A stretch of 37,526 bases of DNA, taken from NCBI GenBank assembly GCA_029564595.1, contig JAKQPS010000075.1, forward strand, positions 1 to 37,526. The letters are read 5' to 3'. The stretch comes from a bacterium. GTDB taxonomy: Bacteria; UBP15; UBA6099. Under the pieces are notes generated by a model. That model saw only the letters and a list, made by a program, of their open reading frames with translations. It ran no database searches and had not been told where the DNA came from. Positions 8,475-16,510 of this stretch are shown here, one piece after another. The stretch's first letter is position 1. Each line of letters begins with the position of its first letter. The position numbers were made by a program, and so were the translations under genes.

Positions 8475-9314
8475 TCAGCGCGCTGGGAGAACTTGGGAGA
8501 GGACGATTGCGGCGGCTCCGATGGCGAAACAGTAGATGGAGAACCACAGGAGGCGTCCGCGGGTGAGGACGGCGATAAGCCATTTAAGGGCGATGAGGCC
8601 GGAAATAAAAGCGACGGCGGCTCCAGCAAGCACGGGGAGCATAGGCGGGAGCCCGGTTCCGGCGGCGTCTTTCAGGTGAAGGACGGCGGCCCCGGCAATG
8701 GCGGGAATAGCCATCAGAAAAGAGAATCTTGCGGCGTCCCGCCGTGCTACGCCGATGAAGATGGCGGCGCAGATGGTGGCGCCTGAGCGGGATACGCCGG
8801 GCAGGAGGGCAAAGGCTTGAGCTGAGCCGATGATGAGAGCGCCCGCTAGGCCCATCATAGCGGCGGGCGCTCCGTCGGTGGGATTGCGCCTCGTCTTAGC
8901 GTCCGCCGCCAGCAGGAACGCTCCTGTTACGAGCAGCAGTCCGCCCACAGCCGCGACCGACCCGAACGCGGATTCCACAGCGTCGCCGAGAGCCAAGCCG
9001 ACCGCGCCCGCCGGGACTGACGCTATCAATATCCAGAGAATAATTTTCCTGCCGTCGGCCACTGTCGCCGGCCATGCGCCGGGCGCGCCGGGCGCGCGGC
9101 CCGCCGCCGCTAGCGCCACCCCTGTTATCTCGCTCCTGAAATACACGAACACGGCCAGCAGCGTGCCGACATGCAGCATGACATCGAAAAACAACATGGG
9201 TTCGCTCAGTCCGAGGAAGTTCTGGAACAAGGCCAAGTGGCCTGAGCTGCTGACAGGAAGAAATTCTGTGAGGCCTTGAACGAGTCCGAGGACGGCGGCG
9301 TATGCGACGTTCAT
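8475..9314 (-). CDS. uppP: Undecaprenyl-diphosphatase
   Basis: 279 residues, typical for UppP/BacA. Signature motifs are present: GLTEFLPVSSSGH (14-26), FFDVMLHVGTLLAVF (42-56) and LLPGVSRSGAT (170-180), along with about eight hydrophobic helices. The enzyme dephosphorylates undecaprenyl diphosphate at the membrane to recycle the lipid carrier for peptidoglycan and surface polysaccharides. Its ATG overlaps the stop of the upstream HEAT-repeat gene by 4 nt (ATGA), so the two are translationally coupled. Transcription is from the promoter at 9902-9929. Confidence 0.95.
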   Translation of the reverse strand: MNVAYAAVLGLVQGLTEFLPVSSSGHLALFQNFLGLSEPMLFFDVMLHVGTLLAVFVYFRSEITGVALAAAGRAPGAPGAWPATVADGRKIILWILIASVPAGAVGLALGDAVESAFGSVAAVGGLLLVTGAFLLAADAKTRRNPTDGAPAAMMGLAGALIIGSAQAFALLPGVSRSGATICAAIFIGVARRDAARFSFLMAIPAIAGAAVLHLKDAAGTGLPPMLPVLAGAAVAFISGLIALKWLIAVLTRGRLLWFSIYCFAIGAAAIVLSQVLPAR

Positions 9315-9820
9315 GTTTTAGGTTTATTGAGGGAGGACACCGCTTCTATGGCGGCGTTTCTGACGTCTTCATCTTCATCGAGCATAAGGCGGCTGATGGG
9401 TTCTGCGGCGCGCGGGTCTTTGATGGCTTCGAGGCTCTTGATGGCTTTAATCTTCACCCACCAGCTCGGATGGTTGAGGAAGCTGACCAGTTCGGCCACT
9501 TCGTCGTCGCTGAAAGGTTTGTCGATGCCGAGTTTCTTCAGTTCGCGGGCGGCTTCCTGACGCACCTTGGGGTTGAAATCCAGAATCAGTCCTTTGAGTT
9601 TCTCGATAGCCGCGTCGTCGCCGATCTTGCCGAAGATTTTGCAGACGGCGATTTTCGCTTCCCATTCGTGCGGTTGCAGGGTTCGCATAAAACGCGCGGT
9701 CTCGCCGGAAGTGATATTCTTGGCGAGCGCGCGCGCCGCATACTGCCGCCGCTTGTCGTCCGAGCTGCGCAGGTCGTGCAGCAGGTCTTCCTTTTCGTCA
9801 ACCGTAAGTCCGACGCTCAT
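9311..9820 (-). CDS. HEAT-repeat protein
   Basis: 169 residues made of about five helical HEAT-like repeats, e.g. DDKRRQYAARALAKN, PKVRQEAARELKKLG, WWVKIKAIKSLEAIKDPRAAEPISRL and EDVRNAAIEAVSSL. The repeats form a curved solenoid used for protein binding. No signal peptide or membrane segment, so cytoplasmic. A GGGGTG purine run precedes the ATG at 9820. It is the first gene of a two-gene unit with uppP. Its partner is unknown; a link with lipid-carrier recycling is only suggested by the overlap. Confidence 0.8.
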   Translation of the reverse strand: MSVGLTVDEKEDLLHDLRSSDDKRRQYAARALAKNITSGETARFMRTLQPHEWEAKIAVCKIFGKIGDDAAIEKLKGLILDFNPKVRQEAARELKKLGIDKPFSDDEVAELVSFLNHPSWWVKIKAIKSLEAIKDPRAAEPISRLMLDEDEDVRNAAIEAVSSLNKPKT

Positions 9821-9901
9821 ACGTCACACCCCGTTCAGTTAAACGATACCCGGTTCTTATCCGGTTCAAACCAAAACAGCGGGATGCCTCATTCCGATTT
9901 C

Positions 9902-9929
9902 ATTATAACAGCAAAAAAAATCAATACAA
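9902..9929 (-). promoter_or_regulatory. Promoter of the HEAT-uppP operon
   Basis: On the minus strand, TTGTAT (9929-9924), a 16-nt spacer and TATAAT (9907-9902). The leader to the ATG at 9820 is about 75 nt. It is back to back with the candidate -10 at 9966-9971. Confidence 0.6.
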
Positions 9930-9965
9930 CGGCGGGATTCGTTTATTTTTAAAGTCGAAGGGGAT

Positions 9966-9971
9966 TATAAT
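9966..9971 (+). promoter_or_regulatory. -10 element for the ferredoxin-like gene
   Basis: TATAAT, 55 nt upstream of the ATG at 10027; the -35 region (TTTATT near 9942) is poor. It overlaps the first in-frame ATG (9970), which argues for the later start at 10027. Confidence 0.4.
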
Positions 9972-10026
9972 GTGTCAGCGGGGCGCGGCGCGCGCGGCTC
10001 CGCATTTCAAGCGCAGGGAGAACGAA

Positions 10027-11124
10027 ATGGACTGGCATGAGGAATTGAGACGCAAGCTGGACCTCTTTCCGATCGGGCTGCCGAGGATGGAAGAGACGAT
10101 GAAGATATTGCGGCTGCTGTTCAGCGAGGAGGACGCGCGGATAGCGGCGCACGTGCCGAACCCGCCGCTGCTGTTCACGGCGAAGGCGATAGCGGGCAAG
10201 GCGGGCGTGTATGCGGATGACGCGGCGAGAGCGCTGCGCGGCATGGCCGAGCGCGGGCTTATCGTCGAGCAGAAATTTCTCGTGGAGTTCAGGTACACGC
10301 TGATGCCCGCCGTGCCGGGGTTTATGGAAATGCAGTTCATGAAGGGACAGGTTATCGACGAAAAGAGACGCGAGGCGGGCGAGTTGTGGCACAAGGCGCT
10401 CGCGGGCGAGTTTGGCGAGGAGAACTACGGATACCCGACAAGCGGCGTGCGGACGCTGCCTGTGAGGAAAACCATCGGAGCCGGACAAAGGGTGTTTAGT
10501 TTCGAGGAGGCGGACAGAGTGGCGCGGGCGTCCGGGAGCATAGCGGTGGCAGAGTGCGCGTGCAGGAAATCCGCGCGCAAGTGCGACGCCCCGCTGGAAG
10601 TCTGCATGTTCTTCGGAATGACGGCGGACTATCTGGTCGGGCGGGACCTCGCGAGGAAACTCACGCCCCGGCAGGCCGCCAAGAACCTTGAAATGACATC
10701 AGACGCGGGGCTGGTTCACGTGGCGACGAACACGAAGCCGCCCGTGTCGATTATATGCAGTTGTTGCTCGTGCTGCTGCGCGTCGTTGCGCGGGGTGGTG
10801 TCTCTGAACAAACCGGCGTCGTCCGTGGCGTCGAACTTCAGGGCGGAGAGCGCGCCCGGCTCGAAATGCGTCCTGTGCGGCGTCTGCGCGAAGGCATGCC
10901 CTGCGGACGCGATAACTATGGGAGCGGAACGGGCTGAGGTGTCTCAGGACAGATGCATCGGGTGCGGAGTGTGCGCGCATAAATGTCCCGCCGGGGCGCT
11001 CACCCTTGTCCGAAAAACCAAAGAGACTCCGTTTCCCACCTCTCTGCATCTGACCGCGAAGATGATGACTGAAAGGAACAAGCTCGGCGGGCTTCTGGAG
11101 TCTATCGCCAAAGACCTTCTTTGA
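10027..11124 (+). CDS. Multi-cysteine 4Fe-4S ferredoxin-like protein
   Basis: 365 residues; start ATG at 10027 after GGGAG. Residues 1-~110 look like a winged-helix-type module (LFTAKAIAGKAGVYADDAARALRGMAERGLI). The middle has AECACRKSARKC (about 175-186) followed by PLEVC, then ICSCCSCCC (243-251). The C-terminus is a bacterial-type 2[4Fe-4S] ferredoxin domain: CVLCGVCAKACP (281-292) and CIGCGVCAHKCP (310-321). Proteins with this order are known as uncharacterised iron-sulfur proteins of anaerobes. The two clusters are well supported; the upstream cysteines may bind another metal centre. An FMN reductase-like gene follows 92 nt downstream and could be a redox partner (inference). Confidence 0.85.
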   Translation: MDWHEELRRKLDLFPIGLPRMEETMKILRLLFSEEDARIAAHVPNPPLLFTAKAIAGKAGVYADDAARALRGMAERGLIVEQKFLVEFRYTLMPAVPGFMEMQFMKGQVIDEKRREAGELWHKALAGEFGEENYGYPTSGVRTLPVRKTIGAGQRVFSFEEADRVARASGSIAVAECACRKSARKCDAPLEVCMFFGMTADYLVGRDLARKLTPRQAAKNLEMTSDAGLVHVATNTKPPVSIICSCCSCCCASLRGVVSLNKPASSVASNFRAESAPGSKCVLCGVCAKACPADAITMGAERAEVSQDRCIGCGVCAHKCPAGALTLVRKTKETPFPTSLHLTAKMMTERNKLGGLLESIAKDLL

Positions 11125-11216
11125 CGGGCGCGGAACAACGTTGGCGCGGCGCTTGTTTTAGATTATTAGTTTTCACTATCGACGCCGCGCTTGCGGCGAG
11201 CGCCGGGAGATAATAG

Positions 11217-11807
11217 ATGAGCGGATTGAAGATACTCGGAGTGTCGGGAAGCCCCCGAAAGGGCGGCAACTCCGAAACTCTGCTCGACTGGACGCTGGAA
11301 GCGGCGGAAGCGGCGGGCGGCGATGTGGAAAAAATCCGAGTCTGTTCCCTCGACATAAACCCCTGCCGTCACTGCGGCTGGTGCGACACGCGCGGCGAGT
11401 GCGTTCAGAAAGACGGCATGAGCGACATCTATAAAAAATATCTCGCCGCCGACCGCGTGGTAATCGCGACGCCGCTGTTTTTCATGAACGCGCCCGCGCA
11501 ACTTAAGGCGTTCATCGACAGGTTTCAGTGTATGTGGGCGAAGAGATATCTGCTTAACAAGGAATTGCGGGAGACAGGAGCGGAGGCGCGCGGCTGGCTT
11601 CTGGCCGTCGGCGGAACAAAAGGCCCTTCCCTTTTCGACGGCATAGATCAGATGATTAAGTGTTTCTATTCGATAACGGATGTCAGATTCGATTCCGGGC
11701 GGAGCCTGCGTTACCGGAGCGTGGATCATGCCGGGGATATGCTGGAACACGCCACGGCCCGCGCGGACGCCGAAGCTCTAGGCAAGTTCATCGCCGCCGA
11801 GGATTGA
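11217..11807 (+). CDS. Flavodoxin-fold NAD(P)H-dependent FMN oxidoreductase
   Basis: 196 residues with GGGAG seven nt before the ATG. The N-terminal GVSGSPRKGGNS (8-19) is the FMN-phosphate loop of NADPH-dependent FMN reductases and iron-sulfur flavoproteins. NPCRHCGWCDTRGEC (Cys50, 53, 56, 62) matches the compact cysteine motif of the iron-sulfur flavoprotein group. ATPLFFMNAPAQLKAFIDR is the second flavin-binding segment. Likely a cytoplasmic electron-transfer flavoprotein; the substrate is unknown. It may form a unit with the preceding ferredoxin-like protein. Confidence 0.87.
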   Translation: MSGLKILGVSGSPRKGGNSETLLDWTLEAAEAAGGDVEKIRVCSLDINPCRHCGWCDTRGECVQKDGMSDIYKKYLAADRVVIATPLFFMNAPAQLKAFIDRFQCMWAKRYLLNKELRETGAEARGWLLAVGGTKGPSLFDGIDQMIKCFYSITDVRFDSGRSLRYRSVDHAGDMLEHATARADAEALGKFIAAED

Positions 11808-11984
11808 TTCTCTTCTCCAAACTCCGCGGCCGCGCGCTTCTTCAGTCATTGCGATGTTTCTCAATTTAACGAAATCCAGTTTATTCTCTGTTTTCGCTTT
11901 TTAACACTTTATTTTTAACTTTCGGGTTCGAGAAGCGTCATTCATGGTAAAATAGTATAACGCTTGCGAAAGAGGTGGTCGGGC

Positions 11985-14153
11985 ATGAAAAAGCGCCGGA
12001 CGGGAAGATGCGCGATGGTCGCTCTGTCGGCCTTAGTCGCGATAGCATTCGGAACTTGTGCGCTAGCGGATATCGAGCCTCCCGCCATGACGGCCGGATG
12101 GAGCCTTGTTTCCGCTCCATGCAACGTTTCGGTTCAGGATATTCTGGACAAAACCGGGTTTGACCATCTCAGCATCTTCTCATGGAACGGCGAAAGTTAC
12201 GCGGCGTCCGACGCGCTAAATAGGGGAATCGGATACGCCGCGGACAGCAACCGGGCGATAGGAACCGCCGGGCTTTGCGCGAACTCCAACGACGAAGACC
12301 CTCTCGCCGTGAGGTTCTCGGCAGGCTGGAACCTCATGGGCAACCCGTACAAACGCGCCATGCGCGTCCACTTCATCATGAACGGATTCGATAACGTCTT
12401 CGCCGATCAGGTCTTCAAGCTGTCCGGCAACGGCTATGAAAGCATTTCCAAGATGGACGTCATCCAGCCGTGGAACGCCGTGTGGGTGTACGCCTATTCC
12501 CCGGTGGTCATCCCGCACAACGCCGATTGCGAAACCAGCAATATCTGTGAAATCCCGCCGGAACTCGCGTCGATTCAGCTTGCGGCGGCCAAGACCTTGC
12601 TGAATGTCGGTGAAACGACCGCGCTGACAGTCGCGGCGGTTTATTCAAATTCCGAGACTGTGGATGTTACGTCTGAGGCTGAGATTCAGGCTTCGTCCGG
12701 CTCGGTTTCAGGCGGCGTTTTCACAGCCGAAAGCGAAGGAACAGCAGTCCTGACTGCAACCTTCGGCGGCATCACAAGCGCCCCGGTGTCCATTTCTGTA
12801 ATTGACCCGCTTAAACCTGTCGAGCTGATTGTCTCCCTGAAACCCGCATTGATACAAATACACCAGACCGCCACCCTTCTGCTCCAAGCCCGGCTCGCGT
12901 CCGGCGCTCTCGTGAACGCCACCGCCGCCGCCACTTGGAGCTTCGACCCCGCCGCCGGAAGGCTCGAACCGAGCGGCGTCTTCTCTCCCGCGCGAATCGG
13001 AGACGTGGTTTTCACCGCCTCTTACGGGGGGCTTGTCAGTTCTCCCGTCGCTCTCTCGGTGTACGAAAAGCAATTGATATGGCTCGGCCTCTATCCGGAA
13101 AGTTCCTCGAACCTCAAACCGCTTCCGTGCCCGACGGGCTACGCATACATGCATTGCTACAACAACAACTACATAGAAGTCGGCAAGCAAGGCGCTTACA
13201 GAGCCATCGCCGAATACAACAACGGGACATACCGCTACGACGCCGTCAAAGACATCGAAAACTGGGAAGTCGAAGACGAAAGCGTGTTGCTTGTCGGCAA
13301 AACCGGCGCGGTTAGCGCGTTGAAGGCGGGCCGCACGGGCGTCCGCGCTTACCTAGACGGCGTATGGAGCGAGTGGTCTCAGGTTCAGGTCGTCGATAAC
13401 TCCATCGAGGATTTTCTCATTCTTGAACTGTCGAACCAAGCCGTTATCGCGCGCGCCGGAGAAACAATAACCGTCAACGCCACATACTACACGCGCATCC
13501 CCGGCCAAGGCGTCCACCCGCCGTACAACGTATATCTCAACTATGTTAAAGACGGAGTATTCGAAGCGAGAAAAGTGACCGCGACCGCGGACTGGACGGT
13601 CGGCTCAAGAAGCGTCGGCTCGTTCGACCGGGACGCCGCGCTGTTTACGGGCAACTCCGTCGGCTCGACCGCCATCTTCGCAAAATACAACGGAAAAATC
13701 AGCAACATCACAAAACTCGAAATCTGGGACTCCACCCCCCTCAACCACTGCGCCGACACCGCGAACGCCGCCACATGGACGGACAACCTCACCATCGCCC
13801 GCCTCGCCACGGACTGCGACAACTATTCCACATCGGACACAATCAACGTCAACTTCGCCGCCCTGCTGCGCGAGGGACAGTACAGGGGAACCCTCGACGT
13901 CTGCGCCGACATGTTCATCTACAACTCCGAACAGGAACTCGTCAAAACCTTCAGGAACACGAACTGCACACCATCAGCCCTGTTCTCGTCCGGCTCTCCC
14001 ACATACAAAACCGTCTTTGAATACAACGCGGAATGGGATCAGCGCGACGAATCCGGCGCGCCCGTCCCCCCCGGCGAGTACACCGCCATCGCCCGCTTCT
14101 ACATACTCTACTGCCCTGTAATAAAAGTGAACTTCACAATCAACGCGGACTAA
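11985..14153 (+). CDS. Exported multi-domain Ig-like (BIG2) protein
   Basis: 722 residues. The start is the ATG at 11985 after AGAGGTGG; a TTG at 11964 is in frame but less likely. Signal peptide 1-~29 (KKRRTGR, hydrophobic core, CALA). Residues ~35-170 contain two copies of a 'GW.L.....P' motif (GWSLVSAPCNV and GWNLMGNPYKR), seen in secreted proteins of unknown role. A BIG2-type Ig-like domain spans about 193-275 (LNVGETTALTVAAVYSN to GTAVLTATFGG), followed by at least two more Ig-like units. The C-terminal ~100 residues resemble a FlgD-type Ig fold (W..RDESGAPVPPGEYTA). No sortase, dockerin or type IX sorting signal is obvious. Probably a cell-surface or secreted adhesive or structural protein. 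Confidence 0.75.
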   Translation: MKKRRTGRCAMVALSALVAIAFGTCALADIEPPAMTAGWSLVSAPCNVSVQDILDKTGFDHLSIFSWNGESYAASDALNRGIGYAADSNRAIGTAGLCANSNDEDPLAVRFSAGWNLMGNPYKRAMRVHFIMNGFDNVFADQVFKLSGNGYESISKMDVIQPWNAVWVYAYSPVVIPHNADCETSNICEIPPELASIQLAAAKTLLNVGETTALTVAAVYSNSETVDVTSEAEIQASSGSVSGGVFTAESEGTAVLTATFGGITSAPVSISVIDPLKPVELIVSLKPALIQIHQTATLLLQARLASGALVNATAAATWSFDPAAGRLEPSGVFSPARIGDVVFTASYGGLVSSPVALSVYEKQLIWLGLYPESSSNLKPLPCPTGYAYMHCYNNNYIEVGKQGAYRAIAEYNNGTYRYDAVKDIENWEVEDESVLLVGKTGAVSALKAGRTGVRAYLDGVWSEWSQVQVVDNSIEDFLILELSNQAVIARAGETITVNATYYTRIPGQGVHPPYNVYLNYVKDGVFEARKVTATADWTVGSRSVGSFDRDAALFTGNSVGSTAIFAKYNGKISNITKLEIWDSTPLNHCADTANAATWTDNLTIARLATDCDNYSTSDTINVNFAALLREGQYRGTLDVCADMFIYNSEQELVKTFRNTNCTPSALFSSGSPTYKTVFEYNAEWDQRDESGAPVPPGEYTAIARFYILYCPVIKVNFTINAD

Positions 14154-14280
14154 CCCCCCGCCGCGCGAACTTTTATTTATGACAATCTCATTAACCCGCA
14201 GTATCTGATTTCGCATGCGACAACATCAACGCTCATGACGGCTCCGGCAATGCTCAAGCCGCGATGCGGGCGCGAAGCTT

Positions 14281-14311
14281 TTGACACAAACCGGGTTCCT
14301 CTAACTATAAT
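14281..14311 (+). promoter_or_regulatory. Promoter of the reductase-lyase-dehydrogenase operon
   Basis: TTGACA (14281-14286) and TATAAT (14306-14311), both consensus, with a 19-nt spacer (17 if ACTATA is used as the -10). The start at 14359 is about 48 nt downstream. Confidence 0.6.
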
Positions 14312-14358
14312 ATATCGTCGGCGCGACGGAAGCTGAACCGGCGTCGAACGGCGTAACT

Positions 14359-15567
14359 ATGGATGAATACATTTCATATCTGGCGCGCCCCGCCGATATA
14401 GGCGGAAGACAGGCGAAGAACCGCTTGTCCACCCTGCCTATGGAGGCGAACGATTCCGAACCTGACGGCGCTCCTTCTGAAAAAACCATCGAGAGATACC
14501 GCAGGCTGTCCGCAGGAGGATGGGGCGTGGTTTACGTTGAAGCTCTGGCGTCCTGCGAACGTGGTAGATGCAGACCCAGACAACTCATGCTCTCCAAGCG
14601 CAACCTCGATTCGTTCAAAAGGCTGTCGGACGCGATTCGCGCCGCATCAGACACGCCGCCGTTCATCATCTATCAGATAAATCACGGGGGCCGCTACGCT
14701 CTGAGTCCGCTGGTATCATACCGCTCGGAGATTCTGGACCCGACATGGAACATGCCCGAAGGGGGCGCGACCGCATCCACCGCCGAACTGGACGAAGCGG
14801 CGGAAGCCACCGCTGAAACTGTTAAGCTTTGCGCCTCCGCCGGAGCGGACGCGGCGGACTTGAAATGTTGCCACGGCTATCTTGCCGCAGAGCTTTTCAG
14901 GCCTTCCAACAACAGAGACGACAAATACGGCGGTTCGCTGGAAAACAGGTTGAGATTCATGGAAGCGCTGATAAGCGCCGGGGCGGAAGCGGCGCGAGCC
15001 GACGGCCTTATATTCGGCTCGCGAATTTCCATTCATGAGAAATTTTTCGGCGGCATCGGCTCGTCCGGGCCGGACGGGACGGCATTCGACTTCAGCGGCG
15101 TCGCGCCTCTTCTGGAGCGGCTGAAAGCGGCGGGGGCGGCGTTCGTTTGCGAGACGATGGGAGTTCCTTATTACAATCCTGAAACAACCCGCCCGCAGGC
15201 GGGGCGGCCGGGGTTGGAAACGGCGCTGGCGGAGCATCACGGTCTGGCCGGATGGGTCAAGTCGTTCAATCCGGCTTTCGCCGTCATCGGCGCGGGATAC
15301 ACGCCGCTGAAAGCCGGCTGCGTCGAGCGGGCCGCCAAAAACATCATCGCCGGAGACGTCGATATAATTGGGTTCGGGCGGCAAAGCTTCGCCGATCCTG
15401 ACACCGCCGCTAAGTTGCTGAGCGGCGACGCCGCGCGCGTCAAATGGTGCGCCGCTTGCGGGAAAAACAACTGTTCGACGCTGTTGAGGGCGAAGGCCCC
15501 GGCGGGCTGCGTCGTTCACGACCGGGCGTATCGCGCCGAACTGAAGAAAATCCAGAGGGGGAAATGA
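14359..15567 (+). CDS. Old-yellow-enzyme family NADH:flavin oxidoreductase
   Basis: 402 residues, a single FMN barrel without the C-terminal NAD(P)H domain of 2,4-dienoyl-CoA reductases. Motifs: KNRLSTLPME near the N-terminus, QINHGGRYA (FMN contact), CCHGYLAAELFRPSNNRDDKYGGSLENR (the family's 'HGYL..FLSP..N.R.D.YGGS.ENR' signature) and IIGFGRQSFADPD. The C-terminal WCAACGKNNCSTLL...CVVHD resembles the 4Fe-4S cysteine cluster of the iron-sulfur members. It reduces an activated C=C bond or a related substrate. It overlaps the downstream lyase gene by 4 nt, so the products probably act in one pathway. Confidence 0.88.
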   Translation: MDEYISYLARPADIGGRQAKNRLSTLPMEANDSEPDGAPSEKTIERYRRLSAGGWGVVYVEALASCERGRCRPRQLMLSKRNLDSFKRLSDAIRAASDTPPFIIYQINHGGRYALSPLVSYRSEILDPTWNMPEGGATASTAELDEAAEATAETVKLCASAGADAADLKCCHGYLAAELFRPSNNRDDKYGGSLENRLRFMEALISAGAEAARADGLIFGSRISIHEKFFGGIGSSGPDGTAFDFSGVAPLLERLKAAGAAFVCETMGVPYYNPETTRPQAGRPGLETALAEHHGLAGWVKSFNPAFAVIGAGYTPLKAGCVERAAKNIIAGDVDIIGFGRQSFADPDTAAKLLSGDAARVKWCAACGKNNCSTLLRAKAPAGCVVHDRAYRAELKKIQRGK

Positions 15568-16487
15568 CGATGATCGACTTCAAAGGAATAATCCCGGCGG
15601 CGGCTCTGCCGATGACGCCGGACTTCGAGATAGACGAAAAGCAACTCGCCGGATACATCGACTGGCTGGCGGGTTTTGAAGGGCTGAAGGGCGTGGCGGT
15701 CAACATGGACACCGGGGAAGGGCCGCATCTGGACGACGCCGAGCGGGCGCTTGTCATAAGGGCGTGGAAGAAACGGGCCGGAGACAGGCTGCCGATACTC
15801 GCCGGGATCTGCGGCAGGTCCACGAGAGAGGCGGAGACGCAGGCGCGAGCCGCCGCGGAGTCCGGCGCGGACGCGCTGGTGGTGTTCCCGCCCCCGGTGT
15901 TTGCCGGGGCCGCGCTTGGGCCGAAGATCCCCGTCGCTTATCACGAGGCCGTCGCGCGCGCGTCGGGGCTTCCTCTGGTGCTGTTCCAGTTGCAGCCCGC
16001 GCTGGCAGGCGCGATTTTTACAGAGGAAACGCTGGTCGCCCTCGCGTCCCTCGACTGCGCGGCGGCGATTAAGGAAGCCTCATTCGACGCCGTCACATTC
16101 GTGCGCACGGCGGAGATACTGCGCAAATCAGGCGCGCGCGCCACGTTGCTGACCGGCAACGACAACTTCATATACGAGTCATTCCTTCTGGGCGCGGCAG
16201 GCGCTCTCATCGGATTCGGAACCATCGCAGTGAGCGAACAGATAGAGATGCACCGCGCGGCGATGTCGGGCCGAGTCCGGGAAGGAATGGAGATTTGGGA
16301 GCGGATACGGCCGCTCGAAGAGGCGATTTTCGCCGTTCCGGTGCGGGACTACCGGGCGAGGATGAAGGCGGCGCTGGCGGAGGTCGGAGCGATATCATGC
16401 TGCGCGATGCGACCGCCGTTGTTCGAAGTATCAGAGACGGAGAAAGAAATCATCAGAGCTGAACTGCGGAAGCTTAAGATGATTTGA
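15564..16487 (+). CDS. DapA/NanA-family aldolase or lyase
   Basis: 307 residues from the ATG at 15564, which overlaps the upstream stop (ATGA); an ATG two codons later is also possible. The fold is that of dihydrodipicolinate synthase/N-acetylneuraminate lyase: GVAVNMDTGEGPHLDDAER (the 'GTTGE' loop), the Schiff-base lysine in AAIKEASFD (Lys170), and LTGNDNFIYESFLLGAAGALIGF. The tyrosine usual in 'PLvlYn.P' is Phe141 here (LPLVLFQLQP), so the chemistry may differ from true DapA. Members form or cleave C-C bonds to pyruvate or dehydrate sugar acids. Its neighbours point to catabolism rather than lysine synthesis (inference). Confidence 0.85.
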   Translation: MTMIDFKGIIPAAALPMTPDFEIDEKQLAGYIDWLAGFEGLKGVAVNMDTGEGPHLDDAERALVIRAWKKRAGDRLPILAGICGRSTREAETQARAAAESGADALVVFPPPVFAGAALGPKIPVAYHEAVARASGLPLVLFQLQPALAGAIFTEETLVALASLDCAAAIKEASFDAVTFVRTAEILRKSGARATLLTGNDNFIYESFLLGAAGALIGFGTIAVSEQIEMHRAAMSGRVREGMEIWERIRPLEEAIFAVPVRDYRARMKAALAEVGAISCCAMRPPLFEVSETEKEIIRAELRKLKMI

Positions 16488-16510
16488 CGGCGCAAAAACG
16501 GGAGGCGCGA

